A program made the position numbers and the translations under genes. From a virus, in IMG/VR virus record IMGVR_UViG_3300037585_000165, positions 1-24,298 of that record: a stretch of DNA of 24,298 nt; one strand, 5' to 3'. A model generated the notes under the pieces. The model was not told the origin of the DNA. It saw nothing but the letters and a program-made list of their open reading frames with translations, and did no database searches. Positions 1-7,471 of the stretch are shown in pieces; position 1 is the stretch's first letter; each line of letters opens with the position of its first letter.

Positions 1-284
1 GCATATTTATTTTTGAAACTTGCGTGTTTACCTTTTGATAGATTATCTGCTTTGACATAGTTATTAAAAAGTGTACTAATATCAAATATTCCCATACCTG
101 CATTATTTGGTGTAGTTTTAAATTCACCAATCGGCTCTCCGTCAATCCAAAGTTTACATACAAACTTTACATTTTGCTCGACTGCAACAGCAAGTTGACA
201 TGATGCTGCAATAATTAGTTCTTGCCCTAAAGCTGTATATGGAAAAGGAATAGTTTGTCTTGTAACTGTAGTATGTTGTGCCAT
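1..284 (-). CDS. Virion-like protein of unknown function, 3' end outside window
   Basis: An open reading frame starts with ATG at 284-282 and runs without a stop to the left edge, so only the first 94 or so residues are visible. The protein begins MAQHTTVTRQ and contains a mixed polar/hydrophobic stretch with the phrase LWIDGEPIGEF followed by FDISTLFNNYV. I recognise no enzyme motif. It starts just after the stop of the gp10-like gene (stop at 286-288), in the tail-assembly run and on the path toward the tape measure gene at the other end of the window. A tail or neck structural role is therefore the likeliest guess. The role is inference; the reading frame itself is secure. Confidence 0.75.
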   Translation of the reverse strand, partial: MAQHTTVTRQTIPFPYTALGQELIIAASCQLAVAVEQNVKFVCKLWIDGEPIGEFKTTPNNAGMGIFDISTLFNNYVKADNLSKGKHASFKNKY

Positions 285-285
285 C

Positions 286-825
286 TTATTTAGTGTAAGT
301 TGTTATGTAATTTTGTATGTCTAGTTTCAATACATCTAATATTTGTTCTTTTAGTTTTATGTATTCTACTCCTAAAGGTTTTTGAAAAAAGCTCAGGCTT
401 TTAATCCCCCTAGTTTTAATCTTTTTACTTATGTAAATAGCTAGTCCTGTAATATATCGTCCTGTATTTTTATCTCTGCCTTTCTTCATTCCGTGTCCTT
501 TGATTCCTTTCTTTTTCACCCACTTAGAAAGTATGTCAATAGGTGGACCTTTAGTGGTGTAACTGTATGAGCTTTTTCTAGTCTTACCTTTAGCATCTGT
601 AAATGAGTGACTCACTTTAGTTCCTGAAACTCCTTCATCTAAATAAGTTCCATAATCATTCATATAGAACATAGTATCAAAGCCTGTAGCTGTTGGCACT
701 ACTTTCACTCTAATTGACTTGCCTAAAGCAGTATCACCTTTTTGGTTTTTTAGACTTTTTTTAGCTTCATCTACAACCTTATCACCAAAATCCTGTAGAT
801 ATTTTTCAAGACTAGGTGTTTTCAT
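286..825 (-). CDS. HK97 gp10-like head-tail/tail completion protein
   Basis: A 179-residue protein rich in Lys and Gly. It has the pattern typical of HK97 gp10-like minor tail or head-closure proteins: an N-terminal helix, a central segment YGTYLDEGVSGT around residues 58-69, then a W-V-K-x-K-G-I segment and a late RGIKSLSFF segment near the C-terminus. Proteins of this family sit at the neck and help join head and tail or finish the tail. Its ATG overlaps the stop of the upstream gene by one base (TAATG), so the two are probably translationally coupled. The family call rests on pattern recognition, not on a search. Confidence 0.65.
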   Translation of the reverse strand: MKTPSLEKYLQDFGDKVVDEAKKSLKNQKGDTALGKSIRVKVVPTATGFDTMFYMNDYGTYLDEGVSGTKVSHSFTDAKGKTRKSSYSYTTKGPPIDILSKWVKKKGIKGHGMKKGRDKNTGRYITGLAIYISKKIKTRGIKSLSFFQKPLGVEYIKLKEQILDVLKLDIQNYITTYTK

Positions 826-1277
826 TATTCAAGCCCTACAAATATTTCTACTCTTGGATTGTAAGAAGATCCTACAGGCTTAACTATCAACCATTGTATA
901 TCTTCCATTGTTCCAAATGAAGGTGCTTCATCAGCTTCAGCTAAAGCAATAGCTGCAGCTTGGAATAAAACGTGAGAGCCACCTGCTCTAATTGTTACTT
1001 GATAATTTGTATTCGTTGTAACTACTGCTAATTCTATCTCAGCATTTGCATCAAGATTCGTGACACGTATGTACTTCGTTCTATCTACATCAATTGCCCC
1101 TGCTTCAGTATGAGGGGTTGTAGCAAATACTGCTACTGTTGTTTCTTGTGAATGTGCACAAGTTACTATTCTTTCAAAGACATCATTTATATCTGTCGTT
1201 GTTACCGCATTACTTGAACCTCTTGTTGATCCATTTAAAGCTACTTGGTCTGTTATTGTTGTTACTAAGTCTGCCAT
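825..1277 (-). CDS. Small virion/neck protein, unknown family
   Basis: A 150-residue, acidic, Thr/Ala/Val-rich protein that looks like an all-beta structural protein. A central segment reads KYIRVTNLDANAEIEL and is followed by a Gly-containing turn (RAGGSH) and a C-terminal beta-rich part. I see no catalytic motif. It lies between the tail-terminator-like gene and the gp10-like gene, with a one-base stop/start overlap to the latter, so a neck or tail decoration role is likely. Its N-terminus (MADLVTTITDQVALNG) is loosely like that of the 91-residue protein at 18552-18827, so they may be distant members of one family. That comparison is by eye only. Confidence 0.6.
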   Translation of the reverse strand: MADLVTTITDQVALNGSTRGSSNAVTTTDINDVFERIVTCAHSQETTVAVFATTPHTEAGAIDVDRTKYIRVTNLDANAEIELAVVTTNTNYQVTIRAGGSHVLFQAAAIALAEADEAPSFGTMEDIQWLIVKPVGSSYNPRVEIFVGLE

Positions 1278-1343
1278 ATTATAATTTTATTGTTATTTTA
1301 AAAAATCCGATTTCTATTCTATATTTTCCTATTTTAAATTTCA

Positions 1344-1916
1344 TTAATATCCTGAACCTGTTCCTGTACCTGTTTTCATAGGAATAGTACAAGCTTGAAA
1401 GTCATTTTGCACTAAGACTCCCATATTAAATACCCACCCACAACAAAGATTGTCAAACCTTTCTTGAAATGGCTCTATTGAAAATTGGTCATCTGTAAAG
1501 TAGAGGGGTGCATTAATATCATCTACATCTATTAATGATTGTTGTGCTGAATGTCTAAGCATTCCAATAAAGTCAGTACAGATTTGTAAAGTTTCATTAA
1601 ATACATCTTGTTCATTACTTAAAGTCTTATACAGTTTTGTAAATGTATTTTTTGGTGACATTATTTTATCTCTATTTGTTGTCCAATCAGCCTTTTCAGT
1701 TACCATATCCATAATGAATATCTGAAAGTTGTACGTCAAAGTAGAATCACCTGTAGTTACTGAAGTTGGGTTGAGATGTAGTAAAGGAAACTTGGTATTT
1801 TTTTCCAAGTCTATATCCCAAATATCACCTACTGAAGTTGTAGAGATTTGCTCGTGTTTTTCACAAATCCTTAACAGAGTATTGACTACATTATTATAAG
1901 TTTTATTGCTTACCAT
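1344..1916 (-). CDS. Tail terminator/completion-like protein
   Basis: A 190-residue protein placed directly after the tail assembly chaperone, where siphoviruses often carry small tail-completion proteins. The middle part (residues about 50-110) has the alternating pattern of an alpha/beta fold, with a phrase LTYNFQIFIMDMV. The end has WVFNMGVLVQNDFQAC followed by a Gly/Thr-rich tail. I recall similar C-terminal phrases in other Bacteroidota phage proteins of this position. The start ATG at 1916-1914 lies inside the final codons of the chaperone -1 frame, which stops at 1905-1903, so translation could be coupled to the frameshifted product. Function is inferred mainly from position. Confidence 0.55.
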   Translation of the reverse strand: MVSNKTYNNVVNTLLRICEKHEQISTTSVGDIWDIDLEKNTKFPLLHLNPTSVTTGDSTLTYNFQIFIMDMVTEKADWTTNRDKIMSPKNTFTKLYKTLSNEQDVFNETLQICTDFIGMLRHSAQQSLIDVDDINAPLYFTDDQFSIEPFQERFDNLCCGWVFNMGVLVQNDFQACTIPMKTGTGTGSGY

Positions 1917-2684
1917 TTAATTTTGTTTTTTGACTTTCATTTAAGTCTGTTTCATAACTGAGCCAAGTTAAGCACTCCAAAAGTCCTAAGCTCGTTATAC
2001 TTTCTAATTTACTTATGTCTTCATTACAGAGTCTGTGCATTACTCCAAACCAACCCCATTTCTCACTTATACTTTCGCTGACGATTGAGTCTTCATTTCC
2101 TTCAGCTTCATTGTCAAATATGATTGCGAAGTCTCCGATAATTCGTTCACGAAATTGTAAAAAAAAACCAATGCACTTTGCACTTGCTCTGCTGACATCT
2201 TCTTCATCTTTTCGGCTCGGATAGTTAAATCACCCCCATAGGCTTGAATAGAATAGACTTCATTTTCTTTTTCTAAAATTGGTCTATACAGAACTGCCAT
2301 CACTTCAGGCAGGTGTTCTTCTATTCCTATTTTTATAAAAGTTTCCAAATCTGCATACTCACCTAATGTAATCTCATCTAAATTTGGGTGAAAACCATAC
2401 TCAACCCCATCTATTTCAATTATCCTTTTTAAAGAACTATCTTGTCTTGCCTGTAACTCTGCTACTTTTTCCATAATAACAGCTACATCTTTTAAGCTAA
2501 GCTGATTGATTAATTGCTTAGGTATATCTGACATAGCAGCTATTGTTTCTTCTGCTTCCTTCGTCTTACTTCCTGACTGAAACTCAATTAATTTTAACCA
2601 TCTTTCAAGCGTTACATCTGACCAACTATTTATGAGCTTGAACTCCTTTGTCTTGCCTTCCTTCTTGATTTTGACTTTCATCAT
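1903..2684 (-). CDS. Tail assembly chaperone, -1 frameshift fusion product (gpG-T-like)
   Basis: If ribosomes slip back one base on the T run at 2160-2166, the first 175 residues of the chaperone continue into an open -1 frame of 85 codons ending at 1905-1903, giving about 260 residues. The -1 extension contains EKWGWFGVMHRL and later a Leu/Ser-rich helical part ending in LNGKQ. The KWGW phrase followed by helices resembles second chaperone ORFs of Bacteroidota phages as I remember them. The only ATG in the extension (2040-2038) lies after the KWGWFGV segment, so independent initiation would lose that part. In lambda and many siphoviruses a -1 slip makes the G-T fusion that loads onto the tape measure protein. 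The slippery run and open frame are seen directly; the mechanism is inferred from that precedent. Confidence 0.7.
2067..2684 (-). CDS. Tail assembly chaperone, zero-frame product (gpG-like)
   Basis: A 205-residue, Lys/Glu-rich helical protein that starts with two adjacent ATG codons (2684-2679). It contains a W-x-x-V-T-L-E-R-W segment near residues 21-29, a central EITLGEYADLETF segment, a VLYRPI phrase and a C-terminal helical part. This is the composition and size expected of phage tail assembly chaperones, which hold the tape measure protein during tail assembly. It sits downstream of terminase large and upstream of tail-completion genes. The last 30 or so codons overlap the -1 frame, as in known chaperone pairs. 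A repeated AT-rich box lies directly before the start codon (2686-2704). Confidence 0.65.
   Translation of the reverse strand: MMKVKIKKEGKTKEFKLINSWSDVTLERWLKLIEFQSGSKTKEAEETIAAMSDIPKQLINQLSLKDVAVIMEKVAELQARQDSSLKRIIEIDGVEYGFHPNLDEITLGEYADLETFIKIGIEEHLPEVMAVLYRPILEKENEVYSIQAYGGDLTIRAEKMKKMSAEQVQSALVFFYNFVNELSETSQSYLTMKLKEMKTQSSAKV
2160..2166 (-). other. Programmed -1 frameshift slippery heptamer T TTT TTT
   Basis: On the minus strand the reading frame is GTT TTT TTT TAC, giving nine consecutive T (2167-2159). The heptamer formed by the last T of GTT and the next two TTT codons is a canonical X-XXY-YYZ -1 slip site in the correct frame. Slipping there moves translation into the only frame that stays open to 1903. 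I did not identify a definite downstream pseudoknot by eye. Confidence 0.7.
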
Positions 2685-2791
2685 AATATAATAGAAAAAG
2701 TTTGTTTTTAGTTTAAAGTTTGTATATTTGCCACGTTTTCTTTCGTTTCATATTCTGTTGGATTGGGGGTTGTCTTTAAGGCAGCCCCTTT
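2685..2791 (-). promoter_or_regulatory. Intergenic spacer between terminase and tail genes, with repeated AT-rich box
   Basis: This 107-base gap follows the terminase stop. On the minus strand it begins with a weak GGGG/CCCC inverted repeat (arms 2785-2788 and 2766-2769) lacking a T tract in this direction. It ends in a 19-base element (plus strand 2686-2704, atataatagaaaaagtttg) immediately before the chaperone ATG. That 19-mer recurs exactly at 19324-19342 before another late gene. No TAnnTTTG promoter is present in the gap. The element may be a phage-specific promoter or a translation-start enhancer. Confidence 0.45.
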
Positions 2792-4102
2792 TTACTGTAC
2801 AAAATACTTTCCAAAGTTATTATCTATTTCATAAAACATTCTCATAGCTAAAGCATCTGAATAGTCAGGAGATCTACCTATTATGTCTTTGACTATTTCT
2901 TTAGGAACTATTTGTAGCTTAGTGTCTTTGTCTGCGTCTTTCATTCTTACTTGCTCACACTCTTCAATGATATGATTTTTTACATTTATATCAGGGCAAG
3001 TTATTCCTATCTGAGCTTTGTTAATTAATTCAGCTAACTTGTAATAGCACTGAGTCTTTAGGTTCTGATAATTCTCTTTTTTTAATGGTCTTGCATTGTT
3101 AGTAAATCCTTGACACCTGAGAAAGTCTTTAGCTCCACCCCCAACCCCATCTTCGTCTATAATGATATGGCGTAATGGTACACCGTTAGTCTGTTGTAAT
3201 TGCCTTACTTCGTCTACAACGTCATTTACAGCCGATTTAAGCAACGTTCTTATCTTTTTAATATGTAACCCCTCCCAATACATTATAACTGTTCTATCAC
3301 TTCCAAAACGTGCTACATCACAACTGATAAACTTTTGACCTTCTATTCCTTTTTGAGTAAACATATTTATTATAGCATCATATTCAATTAAATTATCTTT
3401 ACTTGCATCATATTCCCAATTCCCAAATAGGAGTCTTTGTTTACTGAGTTCATCTAATGTTTCTAACTGAGTCTTGTAATACTTAGAAATGTATTCATTA
3501 TCATCTACAAGGCTTTGAATAAACTTTCTATATGGTTTTTGTTTACCTTCTTTTGATGGTCTGTAGTATTGAGTATACACCCAATTCTTAGCAGGATTAC
3601 AGGTCATTAACATCTTTGGAATTAATCCATAGTCATCTAACTTGTATCTCATTCTTGAAGCTACAATATTTTTGGCTTTCTCTGTTATCTGATTTGCTTC
3701 ATCTATAAAAGCTCCTGTTATTTCTAATGAACCTAAGTTGTCAAAGTTCCTATCACTTGGGTACAAGAATAAATCCTTTAGCATTATCTCTGACTTATTA
3801 TAGAACTTAATGATGTTAGATCCTCCATTAAAATTGTAATGTTTATTAGCTTTCAAACCCCACGCGTCACATACTTCTAAAAAAGTATTCAGAGTTGTCT
3901 TTTTCAAACTATCTAATTTTGACCTGCCCATTAAGTACCTAGTCTTTGGATATTTTAAACACATAAGAATCAACCAACTACAGCCCACCCAAGATTTACC
4001 ACCACCTGCTGCTCCACCAAATAATACTTCAGTAGTGGTTTTGTCAAATAGATATTCTATTGCTTCTGCTTGAGTGCTTGTAAATTCTGTATCAATATTC
4101 AA
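2792..4102 (-). CDS. terL: Terminase large subunit (TerL)
   Basis: A 436-residue packaging motor ATPase and nuclease that cuts concatemeric phage DNA and pumps it into the prohead through the portal. Visible motifs are the Walker A loop GGAAGGGKS (29-37), Walker B with the catalytic acid GAFIDEA (130-136), a coupling motif TCNP (167-170), and nuclease-domain acidic residues D262 in CDVARFGSD, D316/D318 in IIIDEDG, and D413/D416 in SPDYSDA. These match the order in TerL proteins, and the length is normal. It overlaps the small subunit by 11 bases, so the two are coupled. It lies about 12 kb from the portal gene, which is unusual. Confidence 0.95.
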   Translation of the reverse strand: MNIDTEFTSTQAEAIEYLFDKTTTEVLFGGAAGGGKSWVGCSWLILMCLKYPKTRYLMGRSKLDSLKKTTLNTFLEVCDAWGLKANKHYNFNGGSNIIKFYNKSEIMLKDLFLYPSDRNFDNLGSLEITGAFIDEANQITEKAKNIVASRMRYKLDDYGLIPKMLMTCNPAKNWVYTQYYRPSKEGKQKPYRKFIQSLVDDNEYISKYYKTQLETLDELSKQRLLFGNWEYDASKDNLIEYDAIINMFTQKGIEGQKFISCDVARFGSDRTVIMYWEGLHIKKIRTLLKSAVNDVVDEVRQLQQTNGVPLRHIIIDEDGVGGGAKDFLRCQGFTNNARPLKKENYQNLKTQCYYKLAELINKAQIGITCPDINVKNHIIEECEQVRMKDADKDTKLQIVPKEIVKDIIGRSPDYSDALAMRMFYEIDNNFGKYFVQ

Positions 4103-4445
4103 CTCCCTTGATATTTACATTAATCTTAATTGGCTCATCACCTGAACTGAGGTCAAGTTCTGATCTTTCTATATACCCTCGTCTTTTTCCTTTAGTCTTT
4201 AAAAAGAATATTGTAGCTGATGTATTTCCATCTCCAATCTGTTTATGTAACTGACTTTCACCAAAGTCTAGTGCTATATTCTCTATGTCTTTTACTGCCT
4301 TAGCAAAATCCTCGTCCTCTTTTAGCCATTTATAATATGTTGAACGTGGAACATCTGAAGCTTTACAAGCTACTGTAACCACCCCCAAACTATTCTCTAA
4401 TGCTTTTAAAATACTTTCCTTTTTTATATGTCTACTTTTGTCCAT
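4092..4445 (-). CDS. terS: Terminase small subunit (DNA-recognition subunit)
   Basis: A 117-residue protein immediately upstream of and overlapping TerL. Residues about 10-45 form a helix-turn-helix of the homeodomain type: a helix ending in SLGVV, then CKASDVPRSTYYKWLKED. A helical oligomerisation-like part follows, with the phrase GDGNTSATIFFLKTKGKRRGY common in small terminases of this type. It recognises the packaging site and recruits the large subunit. Its start lies inside the last codons of the TAGT-like glycosyltransferase gene, overlapping by 14 bases, so packaging genes and the candidate DNA-modification genes look like one coupled operon. Confidence 0.85.
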   Translation of the reverse strand: MDKSRHIKKESILKALENSLGVVTVACKASDVPRSTYYKWLKEDEDFAKAVKDIENIALDFGESQLHKQIGDGNTSATIFFLKTKGKRRGYIERSELDLSSGDEPIKINVNIKGVEY

Positions 4446-5307
4446 TATTATATTTTAGTTTCATACCATAATTATTAACTTTGTTTTTTACCTTATATGA
4501 TTTTTTCTTTATTAACTTAGTTTTTTTAAATGGCGTATAATCAACGTGATGATGTATTCTACCAAATCTAAATGTAAGTCGTGATACGTCAGGGTGTACA
4601 TCTACTTGCATTTGACTCTTTGGCAAAGTTCCTTCTTTATCATAAAACTCTGCTGAGTTTCCACCTCTTAATACTTGTGTAGTAGTTTTTAGTTGCATAA
4701 AAGCATTAAATTGAATTGTACAATATCCTGCTTTTAACATATCTAAACTCAATATAGTGTCTTCATTATAGCGTCCCCTCCATTTAAAAGGTACATCATT
4801 CTTAATTAAATTGCAGCTATATATTCTAGTATTCTTAACAAATGGTGGTACAGCTTGTTTACGTGGCACGAACATATAATAGTTTGGTCCTGCCATTGCT
4901 ACATTCTCATACCTTTCTACAAAATCTTCCATAGCTTTAAATCCTGCACCATTTCCCAAAGGTATTTGTAGATTGTTATTCATTCTCAAAAACCTATCTA
5001 TGTTGTCATCCATTACCCAATGATATTCAAATCCATTTTCCTTAGAATGATCCCAAACAAAGTTTCTTGCTGCACCCGGTCCTGTGCTTTTAGATCTTCC
5101 AAGTTTATCTAAAACTTCATATTCATCAAAATATTTTTCAGGCAATATTAATATCTTTTTTTTATCAATTACAGCTGAATAATCTTTGTACTCACTTTTT
5201 TCTATTACAATATTATAAGGCACATTCATCTTTTCTAATGCTTTACTTGTCAGCCTACTATCTGCCCTGCCTTTTGAAACTATATATAATGGATATTTAG
5301 GATTCAT
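4432..5307 (-). CDS. TET-associated glycosyltransferase (TAGT/GREB1-like) family protein
   Basis: A 291-residue protein I recognise as the TAGT or GREB1-related glycosyltransferase family. It begins PLYIVSKGRADSR (6-18), has GPGAARNFVWDH (76-87), then a DXD-like metal/sugar-nucleotide site in HWVMDDN (96-102), AGPNYYMFVPRK (139-150), RGRYNEDT (177-184) and a late FRFGRIHHHVDY segment. The family was predicted by comparative genomics to attach sugars to oxidised (hydroxymethylated) pyrimidines in phage DNA, often near TET/JBP dioxygenases. No such dioxygenase is visible here. It overlaps the upstream glycosyltransferase and the downstream terminase small subunit, forming a tight cassette. Family call is confident; substrate is inference. 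Confidence 0.85.
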   Translation of the reverse strand: MNPKYPLYIVSKGRADSRLTSKALEKMNVPYNIVIEKSEYKDYSAVIDKKKILILPEKYFDEYEVLDKLGRSKSTGPGAARNFVWDHSKENGFEYHWVMDDNIDRFLRMNNNLQIPLGNGAGFKAMEDFVERYENVAMAGPNYYMFVPRKQAVPPFVKNTRIYSCNLIKNDVPFKWRGRYNEDTILSLDMLKAGYCTIQFNAFMQLKTTTQVLRGGNSAEFYDKEGTLPKSQMQVDVHPDVSRLTFRFGRIHHHVDYTPFKKTKLIKKKSYKVKNKVNNYGMKLKYNNGQK

Positions 5308-6292
5308 ATAATGTTATTTCATAGCTTTTATCATATAAAATTGATCTCCAATCTTTTCCAAATATATGCTTTGCTTCTTTAGCTAATAAACAATCATCTT
5401 TTAATTTTTCCCAAAAATCATTATCTACACCTGAAGATTTATTAAAAGCACTCTCAAAGAAATGTTGTACTATAAAAGATTTTTCAAAGATCTCATTAAT
5501 ATCAGGAAGTGTATGCCCAAATAATTCTGTTTTACCATCTAACCTTGAAGGTGACTCTAAAGAGTAGCACTTTTCTTTTCCAAGCCAAGCAGGTAGTGGG
5601 CAAAAATACAGAGGCTGATAAACTTTTGATTTTTTATCAATACTCATTAATTTTTTTATTGTCCATATTACATAATTCCAAGATTTACTATCTGTTTTTG
5701 GTTCTTCCATTAATGTATTCATAATTTTATGAGAAAGTGATGCAATATGTTTTGATATATTCTTACTAACTTTTACAGGAAAAGCAGCTAATGATTTACC
5801 ATTCCAACTTTTATCATTAATAAATAAAGGAGGGTGGGCATCACCCCATTTTGGAGCAAATCCACCTGTGAGTTTTGCAGGCATAGAAGCAAACCAACCA
5901 TCATCTTCAGGAAGCTGTCTAAGTATTACAGCGTCCATATCTAAAACGACACCTAAGATCTCTGAAGCAACTTTTAATCTTACTGCATCTGATATATGAG
6001 CTATGCTATGACCATTTACTAAAGAGTTATACGCTTGTTTAGATGGAAATATCTCATTTGCATTTTTTACTTTTATACCTTTAGGAACTTGACCCTCATT
6101 AAATTCTTGATACGAATAAAGTGTAGTATCATTATTAAATTTAATATGAGATCCTAAACTTAAAAGATGGAATGGTGAAATATTTATTTTTCTACTTAAC
6201 CACTTATTGTAATCATAATCAATTTTATTATCATAACTACTCCAAAATAAAATATATTTATTATTCATATGTTTTATCAAATTGCTTTGCAT
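5297..6292 (-). CDS. DXD-motif glycosyltransferase (GT32-like, GT-A fold)
   Basis: A 331-residue protein with the signature of DXD sugar transferases related to Gly_transf_sug/OCH1-like enzymes. This is a H-x-S-D-A-x-R-L helix (99-106) followed by GVVLDMDAVIL (114-124), where D118 and D120 would bind metal and the nucleotide-sugar. The N-terminus (WSSYDNKIDYDYNKWL) and C-terminal HHFxxS-type phrase (QHFFESAF) fit the fold. The true start may be Met9 (ATG at 6268-6266), which would shrink the overlap with the ParB-like gene from 32 to 8 bases. Between a ParB-like gene and a TAGT-like enzyme, it could add a sugar, or a second sugar, to modified DNA. A virion-protein or host-surface target is possible. 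Confidence 0.75.
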   Translation of the reverse strand: MQSNLIKHMNNKYILFWSSYDNKIDYDYNKWLSRKINISPFHLLSLGSHIKFNNDTTLYSYQEFNEGQVPKGIKVKNANEIFPSKQAYNSLVNGHSIAHISDAVRLKVASEILGVVLDMDAVILRQLPEDDGWFASMPAKLTGGFAPKWGDAHPPLFINDKSWNGKSLAAFPVKVSKNISKHIASLSHKIMNTLMEEPKTDSKSWNYVIWTIKKLMSIDKKSKVYQPLYFCPLPAWLGKEKCYSLESPSRLDGKTELFGHTLPDINEIFEKSFIVQHFFESAFNKSSGVDNDFWEKLKDDCLLAKEAKHIFGKDWRSILYDKSYEITLYES

Positions 6293-6848
6293 TTTTTACT
6301 TCAGGAAACCATAATGATTTTGTTTTATCTGTTATTTGCTGATTCAATAATTTTGCAAAACTCTTAATGTCATCTTCATTTTTAAAAGACACTATGAGTT
6401 GTCTTATAGGTGTCTTATCCTCTTGATTAAATTCAGGCATATCAGTCCACTCTAAATCAGCATCTAGCTCATTTTTATCATCTTGATTTTCCCATACATC
6501 TAAACCCCACTCTGTAATTTTAATTGTATTCCATTCATTACCTAACATAGCCCAATCCCACTCTCCAAAACCTACGTTATCTTTAACAATAAATTCTTTT
6601 TTTTGTTCTTCTGTAAGTCCTTCAGCTACTTCAATCCATATATCTTTAAGTCCTGCTTGTTTACTTGCTTTCAATCTCATATTACCACCTAGCACTACCA
6701 TATCTTCATCTACTACAATAGGTCTGAGCTTCAGCATTTCAGGAAAATCTTGTATTGATTTTACTAGCTTCATAAACTTATCGTTCTTAATGATTCGCGG
6801 ATTACTTGGGTTGCTTTTTACTTTGTTTATTTTAACTTGTTGTTTCAT
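6261..6848 (-). CDS. ParB/Srx-domain protein
   Basis: A 195-residue protein whose N-terminal 110 or so residues form a ParB-type domain: KSNPSNPR (11-18), then a segment LKLRPIVVDEDMVVLGGNMRLKA split around residues 39-61, with the GGNxR box at 54-58. The domain then has a DNVGFGEWDW phrase characteristic of phage ParB-like proteins. The C-terminal part ends in KTKSLWFPE and has no methyltransferase motifs, unlike many ParB-methyltransferase fusions. ParB-domain proteins are repeatedly linked with phage DNA modification loci. Here it opens a coupled run with two glycosyltransferases, consistent with a role in that pathway or its DNA targeting. The function is inferred. Confidence 0.75.
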   Translation of the reverse strand: MKQQVKINKVKSNPSNPRIIKNDKFMKLVKSIQDFPEMLKLRPIVVDEDMVVLGGNMRLKASKQAGLKDIWIEVAEGLTEEQKKEFIVKDNVGFGEWDWAMLGNEWNTIKITEWGLDVWENQDDKNELDADLEWTDMPEFNQEDKTPIRQLIVSFKNEDDIKSFAKLLNQQITDKTKSLWFPEVKNAKQFDKTYE

Positions 6849-6877
6849 AATATATTATAGAATTTATTGTTATTTAT

Positions 6878-7126
6878 TTAAAAATCTTCATTAATGCCAC
6901 GCTCACCACATAGTTTCTCTTTAGCACTATCCCAAAGTTTATCTCTGTTCTTACTTAGTGATGGTTCAGTCCTTCTAAGACTAGGCATACCTTCTTCAGG
7001 TTCTGAGTCCATCCATTTGCCACAATCACATAGAGCTTGTATTGTTCTCCACCTTCCTTCTTTAAAAGCTAAAGTTGCTTTTCCTATTTCTTTAGTTTCA
7101 CCGCAAGTACATTTATAAAGTGTCAT
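6878..7126 (-). CDS. Small Cys-motif (zinc-ribbon-like) phage protein
   Basis: An 82-residue protein with two C-x-C pairs (C6/C8 and C33/C35), which could form a zinc site. The second half carries the phrases SEPEEGMPSL, EPSLSKNRDKLW and CGERGINED. I recall closely similar short proteins in many unrelated phages with this arrangement, but none with a known function. It starts within the final codons of the 56-residue ORF upstream. It lies just before the ParB/glycosyltransferase cassette, separated by about 30 AT-rich bases. Confidence 0.65.
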   Translation of the reverse strand: MTLYKCTCGETKEIGKATLAFKEGRWRTIQALCDCGKWMDSEPEEGMPSLRRTEPSLSKNRDKLWDSAKEKLCGERGINEDF

Positions 7127-7283
7127 AGAGTCTATTTAATTCGTTATGTAAAACATTAATTACTTCTTGGATTAATTTAGGGCTATAGTCTTTTTGAGGT
7201 TCTAAAGTTTCTATTTGTGTTATGATGTCAAGAGCTTTTCTAATCTCTGATTTCTTTTCTTCTTGTATTGGGATTGGTGTCAT
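7113..7283 (-). CDS. Small unknown protein, 56 residues
   Basis: A short reading frame starting with ATG at 7283-7281 inside the stop of the upstream gene (ATGA overlap) and ending at 7115-7113, inside the start of the downstream Cys-motif gene. The product begins MTPIPIQEEKKSEI and is predicted mostly helical, with two amphipathic stretches. The exact overlaps on both sides in a tightly packed operon support a real gene, although no family is recognised. Confidence 0.6.
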   Translation of the reverse strand: MTPIPIQEEKKSEIRKALDIITQIETLEPQKDYSPKLIQEVINVLHNELNRLYDTL

Positions 7284-7471
7284 AGTTCAAGTAGTTTTAA
7301 TAGTTGTTGGCTAGTGTAGATCCTATCATCACCTGAATAGTTTTCATATATACAAGTAAAGTTTTCATCTTCACCCTGCTGCCAAGTCCAAAGACTTTTC
7401 ACATTCTTTTTAATATGAAACCTCAGAACTGATTTAATTGATTTGTATTGTTTATTTTTTGTATTGTTCAT
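7280..7471 (-). CDS. Unknown small basic protein, 63 residues
   Basis: The product is Lys-rich at the N-terminus, with a central SLWTWQQGEDENFTCIY segment and a Leu-rich end. No family is recognised. It overlaps the upstream Cys-rich protein by 20 bases and the downstream 56-residue ORF by four bases, so it is part of the same compact early/middle operon. Confidence 0.5.
   Translation of the reverse strand: MNNTKNKQYKSIKSVLRFHIKKNVKSLWTWQQGEDENFTCIYENYSGDDRIYTSQQLLKLLEL

Noticed and set aside
1139-1381. Hydrophobic plus-strand ORF resembling a membrane protein
   Set aside because: Opposite strand to all genes and fully explained as the complement of the 825-1277 gene and the short gap after it; Leu-rich antisense readings are common here.
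4563-4570. TAGATTTG match to the Bacteroidota -7 promoter element
   Set aside because: Lies inside the TAGT-like gene; a six-base match is expected by chance in AT-rich DNA and there is no nearby gene start that needs it.
6261-6848. ParB-like gene as a plasmid or prophage partition system
   Set aside because: No ParA ATPase or centromere-like repeats nearby. The phage ParB-like DNVGFGEW layout and the glycosyltransferase neighbours fit a DNA-modification context better.
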